The notes under the pieces: generated by a model | Told to the model about the DNA's origin: nothing | The model's database searches: none | The model's input: the letters and a program-made list of their open reading frames with translations, nothing else | Source of the DNA: Folioceros fuciformis | Taxonomy: Eukaryota > Anthocerotophyta > Anthocerotopsida > Anthocerotales | Length of the DNA: 64,000 nucleotides | NCBI GenBank assembly: GCA_049999805.1 | Contig: JBNGIO010006265.1 | Coordinates: forward strand, 115,161 to 179,160 | Direction of reading: 5' to 3' | Shown: piece after piece, positions 11,435 through 22,876 of the stretch | How positions within the stretch are numbered: the first letter of the stretch is position 1 | Layout: every line of letters begins with the position of its first letter | Position numbers and translations under genes: made by a program

Positions 11435-14400
11435 ATGGCCGTGCGCTTGGTGAATTCCGTTCACCCGCTTACAGACTTGGGTACTTCGACCAAGGATTCG
11501 AAATCAAAGACTGAGCAGCGACCGTGGATCCGTGTCGACTCCACAGGCCCCCTACTCGCAGCTTCGTCTGTAGGGATCGGCATCAGCCAGGAAGCTTTGG
11601 AGAGAGCGAGGCTGGAGCTGTTATGGCAGGACCTGTTTTCTGATCCTCGACACTGGTGGGACAATAGGCAGGGCAAGAGAAGCGTCCGCGACCCTGACTT
11701 CCGGCACAAGAGGTCCAAGGAGGGCCTGTTTGTGGACAACAAATGCAAGCCTGCGTGGGTGGAGTCGCAGCTAGCGGCGTGGGATGCTCAGCTGGACTGC
11801 ATTTCAGGAAATGGCGGCAATGCACAAGCTGGATGCTGGAGCAACGTGTGGGAGCCAGCACAGCTCAGTGAAACAGTTCACTCCCTGGATGTCTTGGTGG
11901 AAGGAGGGTGCCATGTTGACACCTCTTGCGTCTACCGCGTGCTTAGAAGGTGCATGGCCGAGAAGAACTTAGCCTTGGGCATGCGTGTGCATGACATAAT
12001 TCGCAAGAGTGGGTATGAGTCGGATACGTTTTTGGCCAACCATGTCATCCGTATGTATGCTTCTCACAAGAGGTTGCAGGAGGCACTGCAAGTGTTTGAG
12101 AACGTGCCCACTCCGGACGCCTTTATGTGGTGTGCCATCATCAAGGCCCATGTAGAGAGTGCGCGGCCTACGCAGGCTATGGAGTTCTATAGGCAGATGC
12201 GTGAGTCGACTGTCAAGCCGGATGTATACATCGTCCCAGCTGTTCTCACAGCTTGTGCCAGTGCAGGAGATTTGGCTTTCGGGAGGGGAGTGCATGCCGA
12301 TGTTGTGGGGACTGCGGTTGAACAGAATGTGGTTGTGGGCAACTGCTTGGTAGACATGTATGCCAAATGTGGGAGCTTGGCAGATGCTCGGAAAGTTTTT
12401 GACAGATTGCGAGCAAAAGATGTCGTGACATGGACGGTCATGATCAGAGGATATGTACAGCATAGCCGAGGTGGCGAAGCTATTTCTCTGTATAGAAGTA
12501 TGGAGAAGGAGGGCATCGCTGTGGCAGACCATGTTACGTTTGTATGCCTCCTGAAAGCGTGTACAGACATTGGAGCTTTCCATGAGGGGAAGAATCTGCA
12601 TTCTGAGATTCGAAAAAGGGGACTTGAAGCTGATGTGGTCCTTGGGAACTGCTTGGTGGATATGTATGCGAAATGTGGGAGTTTGGGGGATGCTCGCAGG
12701 GTATTTGACACGTTGCCCAAAAGAGACGTGGTCTCATGGACTGCCATGATTGCTGGATACGCTCAGCATGGTCTCGGTCAAGAAGCTCTCACTTTGTATG
12801 CAAGTATGCAGCGTGAGGGCTTGACTGCTGCAAATCATGTCACATTCGTGTGCCTCCTGAAAGCCTGTATGAGCATTCGGGATGTAGAGGAAGGGAAGGA
12901 GATCCACAGACACATACAGCGGCGAGGGCTGGAAGCTGATGTGGTTATTGGCAGCTGCCTGGTGGACATGTATGCCAAATGTGGGAGCTTGGAGGATGCA
13001 CGCAGGTTATTTGATAGCTTGTCCACCAAGAACGTGGTCACTTGGAATGCTATGCTCTCAGGATATGTGGAGCATGGGCTCGGTCAAGAAGCCCTTTCTC
13101 TTTACTCGATTATGCAGCAGAGTGGCCTGACACCTGACTACGTCACCTTTGTTTCCCTCCTGCAAGCATGCGCCAGCATTGGAGCATTGGATCAGGGGAA
13201 GCAGTTTCACTCTGAAATCCTAGATTTAGGGCTACAAGATGACGTGGTTGTGGGCAATTGCCTGGTGGCTATGTACTCCAATTGTGGGAGCTTGGAGGAT
13301 GCAAGGGGAGTGTTTGACACGTTGGCAGCAAAAGATGTGATCACATGGACATCCATAATCGCTGGATACGCAAAATATGGGAATCTAATGGAAGCCCGCA
13401 GAATGTTCGACAGCTTGGAGACAAAAAATGTCGTGACATGGAATGCGATGATATCAGGATATGTCCAGCATGATCTTGCTCTAGACGCTCTGGCTCTTTT
13501 TGCAACTATGCAACAGGAAGGCATTACTCCAGCTAGTCATGTTACTTTTGTATGCCTCCTTCAGGCCTGTGCCAGTGTCGGAGCTTTGCATCAGGGCAAG
13601 CAGTTGCATACTCAGATTCGAGAACAAGGACTGGAAGCTGATTTGGTTCTTAGTAACTGCTTGGTGGACATGTACTCTAAATGTGCTAGCATAGACGATG
13701 CTCGAGGAGTGTTTGACACATTGCCCGTTAAAGATGTGGTGACCTGGACTGCGATGCTCAATGGGTATGCCAGACATGGTGATGGCCGCATGGCAATCAA
13801 ATGTTTTAAGGAGATGCAGCAGGAAGGTATCGAGCCTGATGGGGATACTTTTAGTTGTCTTCTCGTTGCCTGCTGTCACAACGGCCTTGTGAATGAGGGC
13901 CAGCAGTATTTGAAAACAATGGTGGACGACCATGGCATTACTCCCTGTGATTATCACTACACCTCCATGGTTGATCTTCTTGGGCGGTCTGGCCGTCTAG
14001 ATGAGGCAGAAGATATCTTGCTAACAAAACCATTCAAGAACGATGTTGTAGCGTGGACTTCTTTGCTGAGTGCGTGCAAAAGCCATGGGGATGTTGAGCG
14101 AGGGCAGAGATGTTTTGACCGTCTTACTACAGTGGACCCTCAAAACGCATCTGCGTACGTTCTCCTGAGCAGCATCTTCGCAAATGCTGGAAGCTGGGGG
14201 AAAGTAGACGAGATAGAGGAGATGAGACGTTCTGCAGGAGCTTGGAAGAAGCCTGCAAAGGCCTGTATTGAAGTGAAGAACCAGGTGCGTGAGTTCATCG
14301 TGGGAGAAAGTGAGGACGACCTTTCGTTGAAGTCGAGAAAGCTCACCTCGATAGTGAAAAACGAAGGAGGCCACATTCCACACACGGATTTGATACATAG

Positions 14401-14650
14401 GGCAATGTCTCTCAGTGAGAAGGAGGATGCTTTGTGTGGCCATGCTGAGAAACTGGCTTTGGCTTATGGGCTTCTCAACACTGCCGACGGCACAACTCTG
14501 CTTGTAACGAAGAATCTGCGGATGTGCGAAGACTGTCACAGTAGCACTAAGATTCTTTCACGCCTTGAGAAGCGAGAGATAGTAGTTAGAGATGCACACC
14601 GTGTACACCGTTTTCAAGATGGGTTGTGTTCTTGCGGGGATCGGCATTGA
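11435..14650 (+). CDS. PLS-class PPR protein with DYW:KP-type domain (candidate RNA editing factor)
   Basis: A single-exon gene of 1071 residues. After ~150 residues of N-terminal region (organelle targeting expected but not obvious), about 17-20 pentatricopeptide repeats run to ~residue 880, with the regular signature D-M-Y-A-K-C-G-S-L-x-D-A-R. E1/E2 motifs and a C-terminal deaminase-like domain follow. In that domain the zinc/catalytic motifs are intact: H-A-E at 1003-1005, C-x2-C-H at 1031-1035 and C-S-C at 1065-1067. Two features depart from ordinary DYW proteins: the PG box reads K-P-A-K-A, and the last three residues are D-R-H. These define the DYW:KP variant, found in plants with U-to-C editing. 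Ordinary DYW domains convert C to U in organelle transcripts; the KP variant has been linked to the reverse reaction. The absence of introns is normal for the family. Confidence 0.93.
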   Translation: MAVRLVNSVHPLTDLGTSTKDSKSKTEQRPWIRVDSTGPLLAASSVGIGISQEALERARLELLWQDLFSDPRHWWDNRQGKRSVRDPDFRHKRSKEGLFVDNKCKPAWVESQLAAWDAQLDCISGNGGNAQAGCWSNVWEPAQLSETVHSLDVLVEGGCHVDTSCVYRVLRRCMAEKNLALGMRVHDIIRKSGYESDTFLANHVIRMYASHKRLQEALQVFENVPTPDAFMWCAIIKAHVESARPTQAMEFYRQMRESTVKPDVYIVPAVLTACASAGDLAFGRGVHADVVGTAVEQNVVVGNCLVDMYAKCGSLADARKVFDRLRAKDVVTWTVMIRGYVQHSRGGEAISLYRSMEKEGIAVADHVTFVCLLKACTDIGAFHEGKNLHSEIRKRGLEADVVLGNCLVDMYAKCGSLGDARRVFDTLPKRDVVSWTAMIAGYAQHGLGQEALTLYASMQREGLTAANHVTFVCLLKACMSIRDVEEGKEIHRHIQRRGLEADVVIGSCLVDMYAKCGSLEDARRLFDSLSTKNVVTWNAMLSGYVEHGLGQEALSLYSIMQQSGLTPDYVTFVSLLQACASIGALDQGKQFHSEILDLGLQDDVVVGNCLVAMYSNCGSLEDARGVFDTLAAKDVITWTSIIAGYAKYGNLMEARRMFDSLETKNVVTWNAMISGYVQHDLALDALALFATMQQEGITPASHVTFVCLLQACASVGALHQGKQLHTQIREQGLEADLVLSNCLVDMYSKCASIDDARGVFDTLPVKDVVTWTAMLNGYARHGDGRMAIKCFKEMQQEGIEPDGDTFSCLLVACCHNGLVNEGQQYLKTMVDDHGITPCDYHYTSMVDLLGRSGRLDEAEDILLTKPFKNDVVAWTSLLSACKSHGDVERGQRCFDRLTTVDPQNASAYVLLSSIFANAGSWGKVDEIEEMRRSAGAWKKPAKACIEVKNQVREFIVGESEDDLSLKSRKLTSIVKNEGGHIPHTDLIHRAMSLSEKEDALCGHAEKLALAYGLLNTADGTTLLVTKNLRMCEDCHSSTKILSRLEKREIVVRDAHRVHRFQDGLCSCGDRH

Positions 14651-15571
14651 TGAAAAACCTTCTCGAAACCCAGAGTGCACCCTAACGTAATTAGTTCACC
14701 CCTATCAACCAGATTCTAGCAGAGGTCCTTGTACCTTCTAGTCTTTCCTGAAAAGGTAACCCCTTACAATTCCTTCATGGAAAGGCGCACATCCTAGCTC
14801 AACAAATGCACTATCTGTGCTCATCTGAACGACTTTGAAACAGGGCCACGAGACAATCCCAGCCGCACTTCCATCCCGTGATGCAAATCAGCCGACACGA
14901 ACGATTCGGAGTCTCGCGGATCTGCAGACACGAGGAGGAGCTCATCAGACAACATACCCTAATCAAGTGTTAAAACTTCAGGTGTGCTCCGGCACACTGT
15001 GCTGACCATTCAGATAGTCTTCAAAACCGAAGCTCTCCAAGGTCCTGTTGTAGGAGTCCAAGCCAAGCATGGAGGAAGGCACCAAACCCGGTGGTCGCTG
15101 CACGCTGCACACCCCAACACTCTATCAGTCTCCGCAACACAAAGAGCAAAGTCCTAGCTGACGGGGGAGCTCGTTACCGAGACAGAATTTGCTGCTCAAT
15201 GTCCATCTTTGTGACAAAAGCCGACCCCTGCAGGTGTCTTAACATGTTTTTCCTAGTGTCCTCCTGCAACTTCTGATGCGTGCGCTGCACGGTCTCGGCA
15301 GCATGCCTCGGCAATGCATCTTGTTTCAGAGCAGGCAAACCAAATCGGAGAGAGTCGTGCGCCCCAAGCACATCATGCGGCAAAGATGTTCCCTCCTCCA
15401 TGTCCATGACGAAACCGCTTAGAGGGTGGAGCAGAACCCTCGGCCAGTCAAGCAAACCTCACTCCGCAGAGTGTGAGCAAGTTCTATAGCATTTGAGGTG
15501 GAACTTGTGTCGAGTTCATCGTTATCCACTTTTACATTTATATATTTCAATATAAATGAAGACTTGCATAC
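14651..15571. other. Intergenic, no gene recognised
   Basis: Sequence between the PPR gene and tRNA-Glu. I see no gene; it presumably holds the PPR gene's 3' end signals. Confidence 0.5.
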
Positions 15572-15644
15572 TCCGTTGTAGTCTAGACGGTTAGGATACT
15601 CGGCTCTCACCCGAGCGACCCGGGTTCGAGTCCCGGCAACGGAA
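15572..15644 (+). tRNA. tRNA-Glu (CTC)
   Basis: A complete cloverleaf. The acceptor stem TCCGTTG pairs with CAACGGA and is followed by discriminator A. The anticodon stem C-T-C-G-G/C-C-G-A-G encloses loop CTCTCAC, giving anticodon CTC (15606-15608). The T arm is G-G-G-T-T-C-G-A-G-T-C-C-C. The A box TAGTCTAGACGG and the B box GGTTCGAGTCC, the internal polymerase III promoter, are both intact. No intron. Confidence 0.96.
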
Positions 15645-16947
15645 TACAATGCGATTGTTAGCTCCATGAAAACTTTGCTTTTAACAGTCTTTTGCAGTTT
15701 GTAAGGATATGAAACATACCAATGTAGCCTAGATATGATTAGTGTAGCCTGCCTAGCATGAGATAGCTTATCTCACTAAACCATGCAAAGCTATATAAAC
15801 TATGAGAAGGTGGATGACTTGTGTAAAGCTGGAATATGACTTGTCCTAGTTCATGGATGACATGTCCTAACAAACTTGTGAACTAACCCTCTAGGTGAAG
15901 CTATAGAACAATTCTAGCTCACCATATTATGCAAGCCTCAAAAATTGTTTACAATAAATGTCAAAACAACATGAACTATCATGTAGTGTTCACAATGTGT
16001 GCTAGCTATGTATGACCTATCATTAGTAGCTCACCCATTATAAAGTCATATGAGGTATCTTAGCTTAAATCTGTATGAACTAACGTAGCTTAATAAATGA
16101 TTATTTTAACTATTTTTGTTAATCAGCTAACCCCTTGTGGGCATTGGCTAAAGCTGTAGGCATTTAAATGTATAAGACAGCACTAATGAATACAAATACG
16201 AACTTTTGATATCTTCATAGTTACAACAACATAGTAAACAAGGGAGGTCAATCTGTGCTAGGTATTCCCTCTCTCTCTTTGGGGTAGATGAGTGATCATT
16301 TATATATATATAATTTTATTTATTAAATATAATATAATTAATATAAAATACTTTTATAATAAAACCCCTTTAATTAGAAGCAAGTAGCAAGACCAAACAC
16401 ATCATTAGGCTTACATATTCCTTGCCTTCCATGCATGTCTCTAATTTATTTATTGATGATATACTTTGACCCGATAAGACTCATAATTTTAGGCAGGTCG
16501 TCTTCCGAAGAGCAGCGCGCTGCTAGGTACTGTACCCAAGGCTTCAAGTTGCTCACAATTTCACGTTCAGTACGAATTGGGACACGATAATGGCCTTATT
16601 CTCAACCGTCACGGACAATTCGATGTCAGCACTGTGAGTCGTCGACAAAATCCTTACACCATTCGTGCAGGGTCAGAATCGCTGAGCCTGAGACAGACCA
16701 GTTACCTCCAGCAGAGGCTGCTGGTGATGAGGAGGGCTCGCGGAAGGGCAAGCAAATCTTGTTCTCTGTTCGATCGTGCAATCTAGTCTACCTGTGCGTC
16801 GTTGGAGGTGACGGCCTCTTCAGGTATTTGGAGCTGAAATTTGAGGTGTCTTGCTCCTTCGCTGACTGGTAGATCATGGTACGTATCGGGCTGTTATTTA
16901 CGAGTCTGATGAGAAGTATTCGCAGAGCATCGAGAGTAGGAGCCGGC
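15645..16947. other. AT-rich intergenic sequence
   Basis: AT-rich sequence with a TA-rich tract around 16300-16365. No gene recognised until the ASHR1-type gene; an upstream non-coding exon of that gene could lie in 16500-16900. Confidence 0.5.
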
Positions 16948-19944
16948 ATGAACCATTTTGATCTACCCTTGCAGCCATGCCTGGCTGCCAAGTCGCTTGC
17001 TGTCGTTTTCTCAGAGGAGAAAGGCCGCTGTCTGATAGCCTCCCGTCATTTCTCGAGAGGTTAGTTGCCCGTTTGCTTGCGAGGGAACGAGATTTGACTA
17101 CATACGATCTTTGCACTGCGATTCCTGTCTACCGCTCTCTGTCGGAGACTGAAGTGAAGGTCTTGCGGAGTGGGGGTTTACAGGCTGAAATGCCCGGGAT
17201 TTTGTTAACAAGCCTTGACTGTACAGGAGAAGTGATTCTGGATCAAGAACCATACGTATCGGTACTTGATGCTGAGTCGAAGGAGAAGAGGTGTGACAGC
17301 TGCTTTGCAGAGTCGAGTATATTAATGAGGTGTTCTGCGTGTAAGAACGTGTGGTACTGCTCTAGCACTTGCCAGGTATGCATAGGTCCTTTTCAGCGGT
17401 ATTGGTATTGCAGCCCTGTGGGAGTTCTGGTACCTCTATGTGGGGACAGTCCCGTTCGGTTGTTAAATCGTGCCCAATCTGGTGTTCCCGCATTGCCAGA
17501 AGAAGGCGTGGAAGTTGCACCAGGCTGAATGCGCAGCAATTGCCAAGCTCTGGAAGGAGAAGCAACATAGGCCTACGCCGTCGCTGACCTTAATGGTTCG
17601 ATTGTTTCTGAGACGGAAATTGCAAGAAGAGGAGGTACTTTGATGATGTTGGCCGTTATTCCTCTGTCAACAAGTGTCGCTGGATTAGGGTTCCTGTTCT
17701 GCAGTCAACCGGAGTGGCTTTTAAGGTTCTAGAGGTTGTATGTGGGATGACTGCCTGGCAGTTGACATTGTTGCGTAGAGGAGTTGAGTATTGACGTGCA
17801 GATTGCTATTTGACATCGTTCCGTTTCACAAAACTAGGATTTCCTTGTAGGTGATACCTCGGACAGCAATGGACCACTACGGGCTCGTGGAGGCTTTACC
17901 TAGCCGTATCCTAATCATGCGTCCGGAATTCAAGTCCTTGGCAAATAGCTGAGCAAGTGAAGGGAATCATGGACTGTTTATGCATGCCTTTGACTTCGTT
18001 TCAGATATGTCCAAGACTGGGGAGGAGAGACTAGTTTTGTATGCACAGATGGCAAACCTGGTGAAACTATTGGGTGTGCCCGAAGACATTACCTTGAAAT
18101 CCATCACCGAGAACTTTTGCCGAGTAACATCTTCAGCTTCTGCTCTTTCTTGGAAGACTGAATGGGTCTTATGTTTTTTCTCATTTTTCCTGTTTGGATC
18201 GTAGTTTGCCTGCAATGCCCATACAATATGTGATGAAGAATTGAGGCCCTTGGGGACTGGGCTGTATCCTCTCATATCTATTGTCAATCACAGGTGATGC
18301 TCGTAGTAGTATTTCCAAAACTTGGTTAACGAGATGGAACGTTTGAGCTTCTGAAGAAAACTGACTTGGGTAACTCACACAGTTGCTCCCCGAATCTTGT
18401 ATTGTTATTTGAGGGCAAGCGGGCAGTGTTACGTGCAGTAGAGAACATCGAGGAGGGCTCTGAGGTAAGACATGGTCTTCTGGTGTATTGATGCTTGTAG
18501 TCAGTGCAGGAACATTTGTGAACAACGCTTCCCACAAAGGTTTGGCGCATATAGCTATAGTTTTTCTCTTTGTTTGAATCCCTGTCCTGCTGGTTGCATA
18601 GCTTACAGTGAGTTATGTGGAGCTTGGTGCTAGCACATCCTCTCGCAGAGCAACTTTGAGGACTCAGTACTTTTTCCACTGCAACTGTTTACGGTGCAGT
18701 CGTGGGGTAAGGTTCGATTATCCTCCCTCCCTCATCGCATGCTATGGCCATGCATTAGCCCAGTGATCGACAAATTTGCCTTTATTTTTCTTGAGGTCTG
18801 CTTCCTTTACTTTTCCATGTCAACATGGATGATATGTCCTTTTGGTTGTCAGGATTGTGAAGAAGATGCTATGCTCGAAGGATTTAGATGCTCAGATCTG
18901 AACTGTGCAGGCACTTTACATCCGTCCGCTGGTATATGTCTGTATTGCCTTCAGTGGTCTGGACCAGGATCAGTGGACACCTTTCTGGAAGTGACAATGT
19001 GGGACTTGCTTGTTGCCATTTATTTGATGTGATTTCGCATTGTTCACATGTAGCTGGCAATTATGCATGCCACTTTTGTGGCAATGAGCGGTCAGAGCCT
19101 GATCTCCGGAAGGTAGCCAGTAAATCTGAACAGCTTTTGCAAATAGCAGCAGGTCTCAGTTCTTCTGGAAGTATCCTTCTCACTGTCCACTCTGTGGTAC
19201 TGATCTTTACATGCCACCCTCAAAGCGATGTAAGTGTAAACATGTAGCATTTCTTTTACCAGCCTTCTCAGAAACCCGCGAAGCGAGGAAAGCCTATGAA
19301 CGAGCAGAAGAGGAGCAGCTCAAAGTCTGGCACCCTTACTCAGTTTTCCTGATGAGAACTAGGGATAGTCTGATGAAGGTACATGTTTTATCCGTCCACC
19401 TCAAACACTGAGAGCGTGTGGGCCCCGTGGAAGGGTGCTGATCTAGTGTGTGTCAAAAATTGCAGCTGTGTATGGAGACGCAGGACTGGCAGAGTGCTCT
19501 ACATTATGCCAAGCTGACGCTTCCTGTCTATGAGAGTAAGTTAGAAAGCTTCCCACTCGTAATACTTCTTTCCGGCCTCGTTAAAAAATTGTTGGTTGCA
19601 AAATTGCAGGGATATATCCACCTTACTTCCCCCTTTTGGGTCTGGAGTTGTATTTTCTGGCAAAGCTCGAGTGGTGAGTTGCCCTTGTTACTGACTTGCA
19701 TCCACAGCTACCTAGTGTTTGATAAGTTGGACCAACTGTACTTTGACTAGTCCGAACTCACGAGGACTATGGCAGGTTTGTGGGCCACACGGCCGAGGCT
19801 GTGACTACCCTGACTCGAGCACATGAGATTTTAGGCTTCACGCATGGAGCACACTCGCGTTTGTTTCAAGGCCTTGCGCAGCTTCTAGGAGAAGCACGTG
19901 CCGAGGCAGCTCATGTATACCTGAGCGTATTTGGGACTGACTGA
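16948..19944 (+). CDS. ASHR1: SET- and MYND-domain protein (SMYD, ASHR1-type)
   Basis: Fourteen exons: 16948-17059, 17227-17375, 17500-17634, 17851-17905, 18005-18123, 18205-18293, 18383-18464, 18602-18706, 18853-18931, 19054-19152, 19272-19378, 19466-19535, 19610-19673, 19776-19944; 477 residues, against 480 in the Arabidopsis homologue. The split SET domain starts at K-G-R-C-L-I-A-S-R and is interrupted by a MYND zinc finger (C-D-S-C, C-S-A-C, Y-C-S-S-x-C-Q, H-x3-C). It resumes through C-N-A-H-T-I and the active-site I-V-N-H-S-C-S-P-N, whose central Ser is split across the 18293/18383 junction. Post-SET cysteines follow (C-N-C-L-R-C), then a TPR-like C-terminal half. The family methylates lysines in histones and other proteins. 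The ATG at 16948 was chosen because its distance to K-G-R matches the family. An in-frame ATG at 16876 is the alternative. Confidence 0.9.
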
Positions 19945-20603
19945 CAGCGTGCACCTCGAGGAACAGTTGTGACGCAGTCTGCCTTGACTGGCAAATCAAC
20001 GTCATTGGCACCAGACGACAACGGTTCTTCGGTCATGTGGTTGTCAGGTTGTAGGTACGTTTTGAACCGCAACTCGCCACCTTCTGTGTAGCAAAGTGGT
20101 AACCCTGTCCAGTCGGAATGTCCAGCCTGGTAACTCAAGCTGGAGAGTTGTGTAAGAGGGATTCTGGCTTCTTCAGCATTTCTCTTGCATGTCTGTCCGG
20201 CATTAGAAGAGATCATGGAAGACACCTTCGTCTGGACGGAGGTGCCAGCTTCAACATAGATGGGAAGGATCTGCTTCTAGACTAGCCTTCCTCGCCGTTA
20301 TCATGTCCTCTTACAAGAACCCTCTTGTGACGAAGATTAAATGGGTTTTCTTAATGATTTATTAAGGCTAATTGTGTATGGAAAAATGATAGCGTTCAAA
20401 GCCTTTAAATCTTGAGCCACACAAGAGATATTCAGATGAAGTTCATCTCGCATCTACAAGCGGAAGGTACGCACAAAAGATATAGCTAGAAACAGAACAT
20501 CATGTGTAAAACCCTGCGGAAAGCTCTATAGCCAAAGCTTTGCAGCCAAAATTGCATAGCCCCTATTATCCAGCAAGTAGGAGCTTGTCTCCACAAGATG
20601 CAT
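19945..20603. other. Intergenic, no gene recognised
   Basis: 3' flanks of the ASHR1-type gene (+) and of the first lectin gene (-), which converge here. AT content rises sharply from about 20300 onward. Confidence 0.5.
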
Positions 20604-21104
20604 CTAGCTAAGACCTGAGACAGCTGATTTGGAAGGGCCATGTACAAGAGTTGAATTGGAAGACTTCATACGCTTCCCACTAGTACCAGTAGACCAAAGT
20701 TGCACACCACTACCATTGTACATTACCACATTACCATCGTCCTGCAAGATGATGTAGTGAGCACCATCTTGGCCACAACAAGTTCCAGTGCTGAAAATCG
20801 AAACATTAGCATCCGTAAAGAGCTCCGCATTGCCATTGGTTTCCATCTTGAAGTAGCATCCTAGGCCTTTATTCGCTGTGTTGGTGGACCATATTGCTGT
20901 ATTTGTCTTCTGGTTGTAGAGTACCAAGTTGCAGTCATATTGCATAGTGAATAAGTGAGGCCATAGTATCAAACCGTCACCTGGAGACAATTGATAGCCC
21001 TCTATCAACACTTGGCTGTTACAATGAGCAACCTGGATAGAGGAAGCAAACACGTACAATAAAACTATCATCTGCAAAAAGATCATGGCCTTCAAGATTG
21101 CCAT
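20604..21104 (-). CDS. Bulb-type (GNA-like) mannose-binding lectin, secreted, copy 1
   Basis: Intronless, 166 residues. A signal peptide covers residues 1 to ~29 (hydrophobic I-F-L-Q-M-I-V-L-L-Y-V-F). A single B-lectin domain follows, with three repeats typical of the family: Q-Y-D-C-N-L-V-L-Y, a degenerate N-G-N-A-E-L-F, and Q-D-D-G-N-V-V-M-Y. The Q-x-D-x-N-x-V-x-Y mannose-binding motif is intact in repeats 1 and 3 and lost in repeat 2. The cysteines would allow disulfides. A Ser/Asn-rich tail follows the domain. Likely secreted and sugar-binding, with defence or recognition roles known for the family. Tandem copy of the gene at 22877-23407. Confidence 0.9.
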   Translation of the reverse strand: MAILKAMIFLQMIVLLYVFASSIQVAHCNSQVLIEGYQLSPGDGLILWPHLFTMQYDCNLVLYNQKTNTAIWSTNTANKGLGCYFKMETNGNAELFTDANVSIFSTGTCCGQDGAHYIILQDDGNVVMYNGSGVQLWSTGTSGKRMKSSNSTLVHGPSKSAVSGLS

Positions 21105-22876
21105 TTCTGACTATGCTTAGCAATAAGAAACAAGCTGGTTGCCCCTCAGAAGGTTCACCACAAAGATAGCACAATCAATGACATACGTTGAAAGGAATTG
21201 GGCCTAGACTCCAATATATAGACGTGTGAGAGCATTTTACATCGATAGAGTTGTATCTTACCTCGATTGTTTGTAATTTATCTTGATTCATTCTTTGAAA
21301 TGAATAAAAAAAAAAAAGGTTTCATTTCTTCTACAAAATATGGCTTATTAATGATGTAGACATGATTCGGGTGTGAGGACCTATTGTATCGCTAGCTTTT
21401 TATTTTACCTCCATCAAAAAAATATTTTTTCTTTCTTTGAAATGTATAAAAAAGGTTACATTTCTTCTATAATTTCTTTTGTATGGTTTATTTATTCACT
21501 GAAATTATTTTAAAAAATCTTAATATTCTTTTCGAAAGTACTTAGAGGGGCCTTAGGTTGGTTCAATGCTTGAGATGCATAACCTCTTGAGAAGTCCTAG
21601 TGTAGCACTCTTTACAAGCATTGTTGGGTGACTTCCAATGAGGTCTCGTCTCAATGCATCCTTCATAGGTGTATTGATCGAAGCGCTTTTCTGTGCCCTC
21701 TTATGGGTTGTTTTTTCAAGTCTTAGGGTAAACCTTAGTGCTCCTTCTTTGCTCTTTGGTGGATGTTTCCCTCCCTTCACACTAGATGCAATTTCTCATC
21801 TCTTCTTTTTGTAAAATTTCTATAATGCTTATAGCCTACGTATTGTTCCAACTAACAACAAAGGTGTAAGATCCTTCCATTATGTAAGTATTGTTCCAAC
21901 AATCGCAAAAGGTGTAAGCTCTTTGCAACTTAGTGCAAGGTCTGTATGCTTCTGCAAGCTCTTTCCAACTTAGTGCAAGGTCTATATGCGTCTACAAGCT
22001 CTTTCCAACTTGGCCTAGGCCTCTCTCTCTCTATGCCCGCAATTGGCCTAGAATTGAGAAAGAGTTGTCCCAAAGATGAATTCAGGAACCAGGCTATAGA
22101 TGTTAGTAGTTTGCTATATATAATCTCCTCTACAAGCCAAGGTTGTCTTAATCTAGTTTTTTCCACTTAAAAAATAATAATTAGGAACTAGAATCCCTCG
22201 AATGCACTTAAGATGACTACTTAACATGTTATCCATGCTCAAAGGGTTAGCGGTTCATAAAAGATTTTGACCTCTAGATGAATGCGTCATATTGATGTAA
22301 AGGGTAGGGAGTAGTCCTTTGTCATTAGTAAGAAGATATCCATTTGTATGAGCAACTTATTATTACAAATCACATGCACATATTGGTGAGTAATGTGGGG
22401 TACATGAAAGTCAATATGATAGTGCACATGCCCAAAGGTGAATCATGCCAAGATAGCTAGTGAATGTAAGAAGAACAAAGGGAGTAGAACAACGATCATT
22501 AAATTGCTAACCCACCTAGACAAACATGGTCAGTTAAGTTAGGAAGATTGCTTCATAGGGATTGACTCTTCTTAAGCATTTCTCTTCCATGTATGATATA
22601 ATAAGATGGTTGTTTCCAAGGGGTTCATTCTTCCTACTCCCATGTCCAAGATAAGAAACTGATTGTTCCAAACGGGTTCATTCTTCCCAAGCATTTCTCT
22701 TACATGTCCCAAATAAGAAGACGTCATGGAATATAACATATCTACATCCAAACAAAGGTTTATATGGTGCACAAATGCACATGACATAAGCTTCAAACAA
22801 ACATGATGTGTAGAAAACTACAGAATGTTCTATATCCTTTGTGAGCTACCGCAACAAGGTTGATCAAGCTTGAGCC
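21105..22876. other. AT-rich spacer between lectin copies, with tandem repeats
   Basis: No gene recognised. It contains A/T homopolymer tracts (about 21300-21530), a 40-bp tandem repeat (21919-22011) and looser ~60-bp repeats with a T-T-C-A-T-T-C-T-T-C-C core at 22570-22720. Confidence 0.6.
21919..22011. repeat. 40-bp tandem repeat, 2.3 copies
   Basis: Units at 21919-21958 and 21959-21998 differ at only a few positions, and a third partial unit begins at 21999. A looser pair containing T-A-T-T-G-T-T-C-C-A-A-C and A-A-G-G-T-G-T-A-A-G lies just upstream (21840-21918). Confidence 0.85.
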
